The notes under the pieces: generated by a model
Told to the model about the DNA's origin: nothing
The model's input: the letters and a program-made list of their open reading frames with translations, nothing else
Databases searched by the model: none
NCBI GenBank assembly: GCA_963773035.1
Contig: CAVYZX010000010.1
Location: 682,001-746,000, forward strand
DNA: 64,000 bases
Direction of reading: 5' to 3'
From: CAVRXZ01 sp963773035
GTDB taxonomy: Bacteria; Acidobacteriota; Vicinamibacteria; Vicinamibacterales; CAVVIG01
Program-made: the position numbers and the translations under genes
Part shown: positions 29,601 to 38,857 of the stretch, piece after piece
Layout: each line of letters opens with the position of its first letter
Position numbering within the stretch: the stretch's first letter is position 1

Positions 29601-30845
29601 ATGTTGATCGCATCGTTCGTTGCCGCCGCCGCGCTTGCCGCCATGGCCCCCTCGTCCGCCGGTTCCGTCATCGAGGTCTCCAACGTCGAGCAGCTCTACG
29701 ACGCCATTAATGAACCAGCCAATGCCGGCGCCACCATCGTGCTGGCGCCTGGCCTATACGTCCTGACCAAGGTGAAGCCGGGAGTCGGCACGCGCCCGAA
29801 TGACGGCCGTCTGGAGCTGCAGACCGACATGTCGATATACGGCGTCACCGGCCATCCCGAAGACGTCGTCATCGACTCGTCCGATCCGGTGAACGGTCCG
29901 TCTTTCGCGTTGGGAGGCGGTCTTGGCAACGGCGGCACGATACGCATCGGCCGCGGCAGGAACAATGTCGAATGGCTCACCGTCGTCGGTGGATCAAACT
30001 CCGCCGCTGGAGTCCAGACGGACCTGGTCGGCGCGCCCGCGGTGCTGCGCGTGGCGCACGTCGTGTCGCGCGGCAGCGTCCGCGGTATCGACGTCCGCAA
30101 CCTCGGCCCGGCCGGCACCGGCCGGACGATCGTCATCGATCTCGAAGCCAACGACGTCTTCGAGAACACCGCGATGAACGGGCAGGGCATTCGTTTCGTC
30201 AACTCGAGCGCCGACGACGGGACGATCGAGGCAAGGCTCCACAACAACCGGTCGCACGACAACAATCAGGGCTTTCTCGCCAGCAACGAGCGATCGAGCT
30301 TCGCATCCATCAAGATCGACTCGTACGACGACCGCTTCGAGAACGACATGATCGGCGGCGTCATCTTCGGCGGACTGACGACCGCGGCGGGAACGGCCAG
30401 CTGCAATACGGTGACATTCACGATGTACGCCGGATCGATTGCCGGCAGTCACGGCTCGGTGCCACCGCAGAATCTTACGGCCGGCCTGAACGTCATCGGC
30501 GGCGCCTTCACTCCGCCCGCCGGAACGGCCAACTCCGCCTCGTCGAACGCGGTTCGGGTCTCGATCTGGGGGACGAAGTTCGACGACAACGCTGCGCTCG
30601 ACGTCGAGGCATGGGGAGCCAAGTCGCTGACGGAGGACCTCGCAGGTACGGGGAACGTCGTGACCGTCGACCTGTACGGCGTCAGGGCGCACGCTCGTTC
30701 GCTCGCGCACGACAGCGTGCCGGACGAAGCGGCCGGCACCAATCGCGCGATGATCGACGCGACCATGAACGAGCGCTACGCGCGCTTCTCGAAGCGACGC
30801 GCCCCGACCGGCCCCACGCGTCGCCAGGAGTGCACCAGGCGGTAG
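29601..30845 (+). CDS. Secreted right-handed beta-helix protein
   Basis: This 414-residue protein has a signal peptide (residues 1-21). The body shows the spaced hydrophobic/Asn-rich pattern of a parallel beta-helix: ATIVLAPGLYVLTKVKPG, LQTDMSIYGVTGHPEDVVID, RNNVEWLTVVGGSN, LEANDVFENTAMNGQGIRF, LHNNRSHDNNQGFLAS. No catalytic lyase motif is evident. The ribosome-binding site (tggaggtctt) lies just upstream. Possible roles are polysaccharide binding or cleavage at the cell surface. It is divergent from the TolB/TPR gene (123-bp gap). Confidence 0.65.
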   Translation: MLIASFVAAAALAAMAPSSAGSVIEVSNVEQLYDAINEPANAGATIVLAPGLYVLTKVKPGVGTRPNDGRLELQTDMSIYGVTGHPEDVVIDSSDPVNGPSFALGGGLGNGGTIRIGRGRNNVEWLTVVGGSNSAAGVQTDLVGAPAVLRVAHVVSRGSVRGIDVRNLGPAGTGRTIVIDLEANDVFENTAMNGQGIRFVNSSADDGTIEARLHNNRSHDNNQGFLASNERSSFASIKIDSYDDRFENDMIGGVIFGGLTTAAGTASCNTVTFTMYAGSIAGSHGSVPPQNLTAGLNVIGGAFTPPAGTANSASSNAVRVSIWGTKFDDNAALDVEAWGAKSLTEDLAGTGNVVTVDLYGVRAHARSLAHDSVPDEAAGTNRAMIDATMNERYARFSKRRAPTGPTRRQECTRR

Positions 30846-31411
30846 AGCCAGGCCTCGGCGCAGAACCTGGCGAAGACGACCGCGGCGACCGCCGCGGCGA
30901 AGAGCAGCTCGAGCCCCACGCCAGGCGCGCCTCCTCTTCGTCGTCGGCGGAGCCAAGTCTCGGTACCTACGTGATGGTCGGGAATTCATCAGGGCGTTCA
31001 CAGAAAGGAGCAGGGACGGTGCATCAACTGTCGATCAAGGGAGAGAATGGCGGGGAGACAGGGATGCTCTACGACGCTCTTTCGTTCGTTTGTCGAATAA
31101 TGCCGGCTGTTGCGAATCCTTTCGTCTTCAGCGAGTTAGCCGTGAACGCCGTCTTCCGGCGCTTTCGTCAATTTGCCGGGTGTTTCGGATTTTCGCGCCG
31201 CAATGACACTCGAAATGTCACGCGACGCGAGCACTGCACGCGCTCCAGCGTCGATCACCGAACAGCGCACTTCGTCCGGCGTGAGCATGCTGCTGACCGC
31301 TTCGCGACACCCTTCCTGGCCAGGAGGGCGATGGCTCGTCTGCCGGCTAAAAAAGTTAAGGGACAGCGAGCAGTTGCTCTCTGTCCCTTAACTACAACCG
31401 TTGGTCAGTTC
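30846..31411. other. Gene-free stretch
   Basis: This 566-bp gap between the beta-helix gene and the PDGKPDLSG fusion gene contains no frame with protein-like composition on either strand. The long open frame that crosses it on the plus strand is Arg-rich and antisense to real genes. The only structure is the palindrome at 31355-31392. Confidence 0.5.
31355..31392. repeat. REP-like palindrome
   Basis: A perfect 12-bp inverted repeat (gttaagggacag / ctgtcccttaac) with a 14-base loop lies just downstream of the PDGKPDLSG fusion gene. The shape is that of REP palindromes mobilised by RAYT-type (TnpA-REP) transposases, although no such gene is in the window. It could also act as a bidirectional terminator, since A- and T-rich bases flank it. 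Confidence 0.5.
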
Positions 31412-33248
31412 TTAATGTCGAAGCTGATTTGTGACGTTGCCCTCTTCGTACACCTCGCAAAACGAGCGCTCTGCCTGGATTCCGTCGCCAGCAGCCTGGC
31501 GCAGGACGCGGGTCGGCCTCACCCACGGCTCAACGAACACCTCCGGGTCTTCGATCGTCATGTCGTACCGGAGTTCATCTCCAACACGTGTGAGTTTCTC
31601 GATGATATGCATGCTGCTGGAGTGGAAGAAACCCCCGCGTCCCAACCACGTCGTATCGACGAAATTAATGGAGTCGATGACGAGTGTATCCCCTTCCCAG
31701 GTTCCTACGCTGTTCCCGTAGTACGTTGCCAGGCTCGCCGTCCGCGGGTTTCGCTGGCGACCATCTGTGGGAATGTCGCGGAATTCGGCGGCTCCGCCAC
31801 CGTAATCGGCATTCGGTCCATAGAAGAAGATGATGTCTTTATCGTTCTGGATGATCCGCCGGGGCGTGCCGTGCCGTGGGAGTCCCAGCGGCTGGCACGT
31901 CATGACTGGATCGTACTTGTTCGTCCACTGATCGAGTTCTTGAATCTTGTCCCAGAACTCGGGTTTGTAAGTGGGAAGACCCCAGACGCCAAACCGCGAG
32001 GGCGAGAGCCACTCATAGTCCACCCAGAAGTTGTCCTGTCCGGTTTTGCAGCCGACCTCGGGGTTGATTCCCGCACCCGGCACCTGCGTTGGACCACATC
32101 GGCGGGTTCCACTACCGGTGATTGGATTCGGCGCGCCACCCCAGTTTCCCGTCAGGTCCGGCTTCCCATCGGCCCGCCGCGGCGTTGCGACGGCTGCAAT
32201 CGGCGCCGGCGGGGTTGTTGAAGGTCAGCGTCCAGTCGGGAGGCTGATTCGTGGGCTTGATCGCGGCCTTGACGCTCGCCGGAACAGGCATCACGACATA
32301 CATCTGTCCCGTTTCCGTCACCGTCGTCGTAATGTCGCGAACGACGGCGCCGTTCTGTTTCTCAGTCATCCTGCCCGCGTAGAACGCCTCCGCCGGATTC
32401 AGCGGATTGTTCCAGTCTTTATAGTCGCTGTAGGTGAACTCGTAGGTCTTCGCTCCGTTCTTCACGACCACGCGCTCCGCCATGAACTTGTCGTTGAGCG
32501 TTGCGGTTGCGCTCGCGGTGGGGACGCCCGGGATCGGGAACGTCAGCACCGGCTTGTTGCCTTCCCATACGACGGACGTTTTACCGGCCGTCATGACATC
32601 GGCTGGTACGCGTTGCGGTCTGGCTGCCATTTGAGGCGGGTCCGAAGTCCCAGCCATTGCGGCCTTCCACGCACCCTGCGGACCGGCCCACAGGCGGATC
32701 ATCCGCTCCTCGACAGTTGCCGGCATCGGCGTGGCTTTGCCGTTGCCCGCGATGAGCTCAGCGCCGGGAGTGTCTTCGTTCCAGGCATACGCTCCGCTCA
32801 GGACTTCGACATTGGAGCAACTCTGGCCATTGGGCCGAGTGCCCGTGATTTGGATCCGCTCGCCCGACGCCCTGTAGCTGATGCTGGTTCGGTACTTCGT
32901 CACATTGCAGGGTTGACCATCCACCTGCATGGTGCCCTTGCCCGTATATTCCAGCGACATGAGCACGTCGTATTCCTCACTGCTCCGCAGCATGCCCATG
33001 TACCAGGCCCAGTTGAAAAGCACTGCCTTCAGGTCCTTCGCACCGGCTGCAGGGGTGTACAACGGAGCGCCGCGGCCCCGGCCGCCGCCGGGCGCGCCTC
33101 CGACGCCGGGACCGGCTCCACGACCATCTTGGGCCGGCGCTGCCGCAGGTGCGCCGCCCGCCTGCGCAAAGGCCGAGGCCGGCGCGCTAATCGTCAGAGC
33201 GACGGCGATCGCGACACCCGTCCACATCATTCCTTTTCGAGAAGCCAT
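31412..33248 (-). CDS. Exported two-module protein ending in a PDGKPDLSG domain (copy 2), frameshifted
   Basis: The start at 33248 gives a signal peptide (1-29) and a Gly/Pro/Arg linker (PGVGGAPGGGRGRGAP), then an approximately 290-residue beta-rich module (WAWYMGMLRSSEEYDVL, NVTKYRTSISYRASGERI, DYKDWNNPLNPAEAFYA). The frame ends 46 residues after QPPDWTLTFNNP. If one C is removed from the run at 32211-32214, translation continues as APIAAVATPRRADG, KPDLTGNWGG and the whole PDGKPDLSG domain (GTWEGDTLVIDSINFVDTTW, EVFVEPW) to 31412. There is no start codon between the upstream stop in that frame and the motif, so this is one fused gene of about 610 residues. Function unknown. Confidence 0.75.
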
Positions 33249-33267
33249 AGCGATCTCCCGTTCTCGT

Positions 33268-33672
33268 TTAGTCGTTCGGGTTACCGGCGGAAATATTCAT
33301 GACGGTGCCGTCCGCCCGCGTAATCGACTTGAGGAATCCCAATGGACTCCCGTTCCGTGCCGGGATGAACTTCGCGGTCAACGGTTCGCCGACCTTGAGC
33401 GCATTCGGGCCGACTTTGCTGATCCCGCGATCGGCGAGCGTCGTGGCCGAGCCGGTCGTGAACGTCCAGTCGGTCGTCGTGCCGTCGGGGTTCTTCACCG
33501 TGATCGTCATCGATCCGTGCGGATTCACGAACTGGATCTTGGTCAGCGTGCCCGCGATTTCCTTCTCCGCCGACATGTCGTAGACGCCGGCGAGGGAATG
33601 ATGCGCCTGGACCAAGGCGCCGGCCATCAGACACCCGCACACGACGACACATCCCAAAGCTCGTCCAATCAT
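33268..33672 (-). CDS. DUF6152-family exported protein
   Basis: This 134-residue protein has a signal peptide (1-22) directly followed by the family signature AHHSLAGVYD. The remaining beta-rich domain includes EIAGTLTKIQFVNPHGSM, WTFTTGSATTLADRGIS and GEPLTAKFIPARNGSPLG. DUF6152 proteins are small periplasmic proteins of unknown function. It starts at an ATG with a ggagg ribosome-binding site and lies 19 bp before the PDGKPDLSG fusion gene, so the two form an operon. The same pairing suggests a shared role. Confidence 0.85.
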   Translation of the reverse strand: MIGRALGCVVVCGCLMAGALVQAHHSLAGVYDMSAEKEIAGTLTKIQFVNPHGSMTITVKNPDGTTTDWTFTTGSATTLADRGISKVGPNALKVGEPLTAKFIPARNGSPLGFLKSITRADGTVMNISAGNPND

Positions 33673-33873
33673 TTGTGCCTCCGTGAAGTTGTGATCACAT
33701 AGCCACCGAAAAGATACCGACAACCATCCGCCAGAGCATCGCGGCGTGCCGCGCACCCGGGCTCAAATCAAAAGGCCTGATTATAGCGGCGTTTCGCGTG
33801 ACATTGCTCGCCGGGATGGTACCGAGCCGTCGCCAAAAATCTTGATATTGAGCGACGTGCCGACCCGGGGATC

Positions 33874-33905
33874 GAACTTGGCTGGGAGGCAGGGATTCGA
33901 ACCCG
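33874..33905. repeat. tRNA 3'-end-like repeat copy
   Basis: On the minus strand this segment reads as a T-arm and acceptor end, ggttcgaatccctgcc followed by tcccagcca. No anticodon or D-arm is attached, so it is not a tRNA gene. The same segment recurs at 49097, 50558 and 50722. It lies between the DUF6152 gene and the serine hydrolase stop codon. Confidence 0.6.
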
Positions 33906-33936
33906 ATACCGTGATCCAGCGCCACGTGAACCGGCT

Positions 33937-35148
33937 CTACTTCAGGTTCTTGTAGACCGTCTCTTCAACGCCGCCGTATACCGTCATCGACGTGTCGTCG
34001 TAGAAGGGCAGCGTCTGCATCATCACGATGACGCCGAGCTCCTTGATTGGATCGATGAAGAAGTGGGTGTTGAAGACTCCGGCCCACGTGCCGCTACCAG
34101 GCGAGCGCCTGTTCGGCAGTTTCTCCGAGGCGAGTTGAAAGCCGAGCCCCCACTTGTCCTTACCTGCGCCCGTGGGGAAGTTCCTCGACAGCGACAGATT
34201 CATCGACTGCTGTTCCTTCACGACGACGGTGCCAGAATTCGGCTCGAACATCGTCTTGACCGACTCCTCGCTGAGGATGCGCTTCCCGTTCAGCGTGCCG
34301 TGGTTGAGGAGCATGCGCAGAAACAGAGCGTAATCGCCGGCCGTTCCATACAGGCCGGCGTCACCTTGCACCGTGGCTGCCAGCGTGGCGGGTACCGGCT
34401 GCTCCACCAGCTTTCCGTCAGCGCCTCGTGTGTTGACCGCGACGACACGGCCGTACTTCTCCACCGGGACCAGGTAGCTGGTGTCGCGCATGCCGAGCGG
34501 TCCCAGGATGCGCGACTCGAGAAAGGCATCGAGCTTCTGTCCGGAGATCGCTTCGACGACATCGCCGAGCACACGAGTGCTCGGCCCGTAAGCCCAGCTC
34601 TCCCCCGGATCGAATTGAAGCGGCAGATCCAGTTCGCTCTTCTTGGTCTTCGCGACGATCTTCGTCACCATCGAACTGCCGACGGCGTATCCGAAGCCGG
34701 AAGTGTGCGTCAGCAGATGCCGGATCGTGATTGACCGCTTGGCTGGACGCGTCTCGTATGTAGCGTCCGCCTCGTTGAACTTGCTGATGACGAGCGGGTT
34801 CTTGTACTTGGGCAAGTACGTCGCTACATCGTCATCGAGCTTCAGCTTGCCTTCGTCCACGAGCATCATGATGGCCACCGAGGTGACCGGCTTGGTCATC
34901 GACGCCATGTTGAAAATGGTGTCCCTGGCCATCGGCGCGTTGCTCAGCGTGCGACTCCTGCCGAAGGCCTCGTGATACAGGACGTCGTCCTTCCCCACGA
35001 CGACCACAACGACTCCTGGGACGTCGCCTCGATCGGTCACGGTCTTGAGGAAGGTCGAAAGAGCGGCCGCCCCTTGCTGAGGAAAGGACGGAGCTGCCGA
35101 CATGGCCGGGACAAAGAGAAGCGTGAGAAGGTAGGCGAGTCGTTTCAT
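33937..35148 (-). CDS. Serine hydrolase, class C beta-lactamase/esterase type
   Basis: This 403-residue exported protein has a signal peptide (1-18). It contains the SxxK nucleophile motif (NMASMTKPVTSVAIMM, Ser at about residue 85), the YxN-equivalent loop (ESWAYGPSTRVLGDVVEAIS, Tyr at about 189) and a C-terminal HTG-like region (GSGTWAGVFNTHFFIDP). Conserved IRHLLTHTSGFGY is present. It belongs to the beta-lactamase/transpeptidase-like family, which includes esterases and D-aminopeptidases, so true beta-lactamase activity cannot be claimed. The start lies 2 bp after a truncated NTF2-like gene. Confidence 0.9.
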   Translation of the reverse strand: MKRLAYLLTLLFVPAMSAAPSFPQQGAAALSTFLKTVTDRGDVPGVVVVVVGKDDVLYHEAFGRSRTLSNAPMARDTIFNMASMTKPVTSVAIMMLVDEGKLKLDDDVATYLPKYKNPLVISKFNEADATYETRPAKRSITIRHLLTHTSGFGYAVGSSMVTKIVAKTKKSELDLPLQFDPGESWAYGPSTRVLGDVVEAISGQKLDAFLESRILGPLGMRDTSYLVPVEKYGRVVAVNTRGADGKLVEQPVPATLAATVQGDAGLYGTAGDYALFLRMLLNHGTLNGKRILSEESVKTMFEPNSGTVVVKEQQSMNLSLSRNFPTGAGKDKWGLGFQLASEKLPNRRSPGSGTWAGVFNTHFFIDPIKELGVIVMMQTLPFYDDTSMTVYGGVEETVYKNLK

Positions 35149-35150
35149 GA

Positions 35151-35420
35151 CTATTGAGTATGGTTCCAGTAGCAGCGTGTCATTACCGCCACGGCCCCAA
35201 CGGTGTGGCGGCATTCGGCTTTGCCCAGCACCTCGCCGCTGACTCGAATCCACTGCAGTTCATCCGCAACGAGCTTCGTGAACGCGTGCCGATCGCCGCG
35301 CAGCCCCACCGCGATGATTGCCTGATTCGCGGCCTTGACTTGGTCCACGGCCGTCTGAGCAAGAGCAGCCGAACGGAAGGGTAATGCCAGCACTAAAACC
35401 GCGATCCATGGGCCACACAT
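35151..35420 (-). pseudogene. Truncated exported NTF2-like protein
   Basis: This 89-residue frame starts with a signal peptide (1-21) and the first helix and strands of a DUF4440-type domain (QAIIAVGLRGDRHAFTKLV, DELQWIRVSGEVLGKAE). It then jumps to TVGAVAVMTRCYW, a later strand, and stops. About 25 internal residues and the last strands are missing, so the fold cannot form. It stops 2 bp before the serine hydrolase start. Confidence 0.65.
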
Positions 35421-35510
35421 GGGACATCTACGGTCAGATGGTCGTCTATGTGCGGCTGAACGGACTTACACCGCCGGCCAGCCAGCGGCCCTGACCTACT
35501 CGATGCACTG

Positions 35511-36593
35511 TTACCTGCGCACGAAGCGGTAGTTTCCGGAGACGTGCTTCACGTACAAACCGCTGTCGATGAACTGAACGCCGAGACCGTAGAGGCCGGT
35601 GAAATCGGTCTCGGTCGTTGCGATAAGCTCCTGCTTGCCGCGCCCATCCATGTTGCCAAGCAGCCGGCCATCTTCCAGTGTAATGACAAGCGTGCGGCCA
35701 GACGCCAGAGGCGACCCGACCAGCTGCGCGCTTCTCCAGAAGGGTGGCTGCTCGACGTAGGTGCCAACGTATCGTGCCAGGATCGCCGGCACCACGTTCA
35801 CTTGATTCTTCCGTTCATCCGACGCTTGGCCGACCCAGTGCCCCAGGCTCCGGTTCGCGCCCTCGTTGCAGACCCACTCGAGCATCTCCGTATCGGCTGC
35901 GTAATCGGCTCGAATTTTCACAGTCCACGGCCTTGCGTACGCACCGGGATCCGAGAACGTCGCATCTATTTCAAGCGTGCCGAAGCTCGGGCGACGGTAC
36001 CGTTCGGTCAGACGCAGCTGCTCGGTGTGCGGATGGCCGTCTCGATCGAGCCAGGTTCCGGCGTTGAAGCCGTCGCTCTCGACGACGAGTGTGTCGCCGT
36101 CCCAGCGTCCCACTGAGTAGCCCATCCACGACGGGTTGGGTTCCGGCTCGAGCGAGCGGCCGTCCATCCAAATCTGGCGATACGTGAGGTCGGGATTGAG
36201 CATCACCACGAGCGCTGGCGTCTGGACGATGCGCATCATCTCCGACCCGGTGCTGTCGCCGGAGGTGGCATACGCCGGACCAAGCGGCAGGCAGCGCACC
36301 TGCATGCCGCCCTTTCCGAGATCCTCGCGATTCTGTTCGACCCGCTGGCGCGCCCAGGGCTGAATCTCCTCGGGCTTGAGATCGGCGGCGATATTCCGCG
36401 CGTACTTTGGCGACACCTTCAGCCACAGACCCGAGAGGTCCGGTTTGCCGTCTGGCGTCCGTGGTGGTGGCGCCGCCAGATTCGGCGCGCCATCAGGAGT
36501 GCGGGGAATCCCGGCCGTCGGTTGCCGGATCCATTGAGCCGCAAGCGCGCCGCTGGAGGCGATTGTGAGGAGGGCAACGAGAACAGTTTTCAT
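35511..36593 (-). CDS. Exported PDGKPDLSG-family protein (copy 3)
   Basis: From the ATG at 36593 this is a 360-residue protein with a signal peptide (1-19, ending ALAAQW). It has the tandem signature IPRTPDGAPNLAAPPPRT then PDGKPDLSGLWLKVSP, followed by the family core: RCLPLGPAY, IVQTPALVVMLNPDLTYRQI, VGRWDGDTLVVESDGFNAGT, ERYRRPSFGTLEIDATFSDP, YARPWTVKI and EWVCNEGANR. It is longer than copies 1, 4 and 5, with an extra C-terminal domain of about 100 residues (VGTYVEQPPFWRSAQL...). Longer in-frame starts exist but would place the signal peptide internally. Function unknown. Confidence 0.8.
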   Translation of the reverse strand: MKTVLVALLTIASSGALAAQWIRQPTAGIPRTPDGAPNLAAPPPRTPDGKPDLSGLWLKVSPKYARNIAADLKPEEIQPWARQRVEQNREDLGKGGMQVRCLPLGPAYATSGDSTGSEMMRIVQTPALVVMLNPDLTYRQIWMDGRSLEPEPNPSWMGYSVGRWDGDTLVVESDGFNAGTWLDRDGHPHTEQLRLTERYRRPSFGTLEIDATFSDPGAYARPWTVKIRADYAADTEMLEWVCNEGANRSLGHWVGQASDERKNQVNVVPAILARYVGTYVEQPPFWRSAQLVGSPLASGRTLVITLEDGRLLGNMDGRGKQELIATTETDFTGLYGLGVQFIDSGLYVKHVSGNYRFVRR

Positions 36594-36880
36594 AGCCACG
36601 CGCTCCACGAGGGATTGTGCCATGAAGCGTGGCGACACGTCCGGGGGTCGCGAAGCTCGTACCGGTCCGTCAGGTCCTGGCATGGACCGGGGCGAGCCTG
36701 TTTGATCGCTGCCACGGCGGCGTTTTCACCATCAGGCGCACCGAAAGCGCTGTTAGCATAGCTGCCGCCCAACTGAGTGCATGACGTCGCGCCGTGAACG
36801 TTGCTGCCCATCGTTGCCAACAGTGGGTCGTGGCAGGGTTGTGATTGCGATCTGTGTCAGCAGGTCCGAAAGGGGAACTC
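36594..36880. promoter_or_regulatory. Divergent region between two PDGKPDLSG genes
   Basis: This 287-bp gap separates the starts of copies 3 and 4, which are transcribed away from each other, so both promoters must lie here. I see no convincing operator. Copy 4 has a good ribosome-binding site (aaagggga) shortly before its ATG. Confidence 0.35.
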
Positions 36881-37771
36881 ATGCGTCTAAAGGCTAGGGT
36901 TCGATTGTTCCTTGTCCTGTTCGCTCTCCTCTCCACGGCGACATCCGCGCAGTGGTTGAACTTTCCGACTCCCGGCACGCCCCGCACGCCTGACGGCAAG
37001 CCGGACCTGACCGCGGCGACGCCGCGGACGGCCGAAGGCAAGCCGGATCTGTCCGGCGTCTGGAAGCATGAACAGACCACGGTGGATGAGTGGAAGCGTC
37101 TCGGCGGCCCGGCCATCGATGAGCAACGCAAGCTGGACGTGCCCGGCATGGAGCTCGACTCCGTTCACAAGTACGCTTTCAACATCCTCGCGGACTTCAG
37201 GCCCGAGGATGCGCCAGTGCGCCCGGAGACGGTGGAACGAATGCGCCGGTTCTCACCGCTTGCTAACCCGGGTGCCAGTTGCATGCCCGGCCCGCTTGCC
37301 GGCGGCGCACCTCCGTTTCCGCTGGTGGGTCTCCTTTCGGAACCCATCAAGATCGTCCAGGCGCCGCGCCTGACCATGGTCTTGTACGAGGCTGGAAACA
37401 TGTACCGGCAGCTCTACACCGATGGCCGCCAGCTTCCGAAAGAATTCGATCTTCCCGCCTTCAATGGCTACTCGGCCGGACGCTGGGAGGGCGATACTCT
37501 CACGGTCGAGACCGCGGGTTTCAACGACAAAACGATCTTTGACCTGCTAGGACACCCGCATAGCGAAGCACTGCACGTGACGGAGCGCTTTCGGCGCCGC
37601 GATTTCGGCCACCTGGATTACGAACTCACCATTGACGACGCCAAGACCTACACCAGGCCCTTCACGGTAAAGATTCCTCATCTGCTCCTCGCGGACTCCG
37701 ACATCTTCGAGATGTACAACGAAAACGAGAAGGACTGCGTCCATATCAAGAACGCGAGTGGCAAGGACTGA
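36881..37771 (+). CDS. Exported PDGKPDLSG-family protein (copy 4)
   Basis: This 296-residue protein has a signal peptide (1-23, ending TSAQWL). The tandem signature is TPRTPDGKPDLTAATPRT then AEGKPDLSGVWKHE. The conserved core is present: GASCMPGPLAGG, IVQAPRLTMVLYEAGNMYRQ, AGRWEGDTLTVETAGFNDKT, ERFRRRDFGHLDYELTIDD, YTRPFTVKI and the C-terminal EMYNENEKDC. It is divergent from copy 3. A ribosome-binding site supports the ATG at 36881. No function is assigned to this family to my knowledge. Confidence 0.8.
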   Translation: MRLKARVRLFLVLFALLSTATSAQWLNFPTPGTPRTPDGKPDLTAATPRTAEGKPDLSGVWKHEQTTVDEWKRLGGPAIDEQRKLDVPGMELDSVHKYAFNILADFRPEDAPVRPETVERMRRFSPLANPGASCMPGPLAGGAPPFPLVGLLSEPIKIVQAPRLTMVLYEAGNMYRQLYTDGRQLPKEFDLPAFNGYSAGRWEGDTLTVETAGFNDKTIFDLLGHPHSEALHVTERFRRRDFGHLDYELTIDDAKTYTRPFTVKIPHLLLADSDIFEMYNENEKDCVHIKNASGKD

Positions 37772-37829
37772 CACGTGCCGACGCGGTATACCTCGTGATG
37801 CGGTGACCGATTAACCTGCCGAAACGTAT

Positions 37830-38633
37830 ATGAACGAGGCAACCAACCGTCTGTCTGCAGTTGCGGTCGACGTCCGCTCAACAAGCGTGCACGGCACGCG
37901 CGCGCGCGGGTTCTTCGTCGGAGCTGCGGTCGTCCTGCTGTCGATCGTCTTCCTCGGATTCGCCCCGACTTTCTACCTGCGGCCGTTCTTCGCGCCGTAC
38001 GTTCGGCTGCGGCCCGTCCCCTGGTACCGGTACGTTCACGGTGCGCTCATGACGCTCTGGTACGCCCTCTTTCTGATTCAGGCCAGCCTCGTCGCCGGTG
38101 GACGCGTTCGCCTGCATAAGCGCGTCGGTTTGGCGGCGGGGTTGACGGCCGTTGCCGCGATTGTGATGAACCTGGTCACGGTGCTGAGAGGAGTGCACGA
38201 CGGCAGCGTGGAGACGGGCCTCGGCCCGAGGGAGTTCGTCGACCGTTTTCACTATGAGTTCGTGGTGCTTGGGGATCTCGTCGTTCTGGCATTTTTTGCG
38301 GTGTTCGTGTCGTCCGCCCTCGTGCTGCGGACGCGGCCAGCCGTGCATGGGCGCCTCATGTACCTCGCCTCCATGTCGCTGCTCGGGCCTGCTCTCACAC
38401 CGGCGCGAGCGCTGGGCCACTACGTTTCAAGCGTTCTTCCTGCCTGGGTGAACCTGCAGATCCTCGTGACGATTGGCCTGCTGTTCTGCCTCGCTGCCTA
38501 CGATCTCCGTAGCACCAGGCGCTTGCACCCGGTTACGGTGCTGGGAGTTTTTGCGTTCCTGATCCTGCCGCTGCTTACATTCCCGCTGCTCTCTGGTGCG
38601 GCGGCAAAGGAGTGGGTGATCGGGTTGGGATGA
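37830..38633 (+). CDS. Seven-helix membrane protein
   Basis: This 267-residue protein has about seven transmembrane helices: residues 29-48, 66-88, 99-117, 144-165, 178-192, 206-225 and 235-255. Conserved-looking polar positions are YVHGALMTLWYALFLIQASL (His in helix 2), RLHKRVGL (loop), and VHGRLMYLA. It is paralogous in layout to the protein at 48276 (VIHGVVASAWLLLFLAQATL, VHRRLGA, IHKRLMLVA). The His-bearing helices suggest a heme- or quinone-linked membrane protein, but this is inference. It follows copy 4 by 58 bp. Confidence 0.7.
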   Translation: MNEATNRLSAVAVDVRSTSVHGTRARGFFVGAAVVLLSIVFLGFAPTFYLRPFFAPYVRLRPVPWYRYVHGALMTLWYALFLIQASLVAGGRVRLHKRVGLAAGLTAVAAIVMNLVTVLRGVHDGSVETGLGPREFVDRFHYEFVVLGDLVVLAFFAVFVSSALVLRTRPAVHGRLMYLASMSLLGPALTPARALGHYVSSVLPAWVNLQILVTIGLLFCLAAYDLRSTRRLHPVTVLGVFAFLILPLLTFPLLSGAAAKEWVIGLG

Positions 38634-38813
38634 GGGCCGTCGCACGTTTGTCCTACGGCAAGTCGACGCTCGGTGGAAGATCGTGCACCTGCACGCGTCG
38701 TGAATATCGGCGACGTTCGGTTGGGTGAGGTTGTTGTACGTCAGGATCAGCGTGGTGCCGCTCTCGACGGCGGGCGTGTAGCCGGGCGAATAGTAGCCGT
38801 CAGGAAAGAGCAT
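38631..38813 (-). pseudogene. NTF2-like gene fragment broken by a small in-place inversion
   Basis: On the minus strand from 38813 the frame reads MLFPDGYYSPGYTPAVESG and ends sensibly at NLTQPNVADIHD near 38703. On the plus strand, immediately adjacent (about 38628-38702), the frame DEGRRTFVLRQV, DARWKIVHLHASS and a stop codon encode the typical last strand of the same kind of domain. Inverting this roughly 70-bp piece restores a continuous minus-strand C-terminus. The upstream part of the gene is absent, so this is debris. Confidence 0.5.
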
Positions 38814-38857
38814 AGGCCGGCAAGAATGACTCTCTGAAATGCAAAATGCAGAATGGA

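Noticed and set aside
29972..32221. A 749-residue plus-strand open frame
   Set aside because: It is Arg-rich, overlaps the beta-helix gene in another frame, crosses a palindrome and is antisense to the PDGKPDLSG fusion gene; no domain is visible.
33874..33930. A tRNA gene suggested by the T-arm/acceptor sequence
   Set aside because: No D-arm, anticodon arm or 5' acceptor strand can be found; the same fragment is repeated without a body elsewhere.
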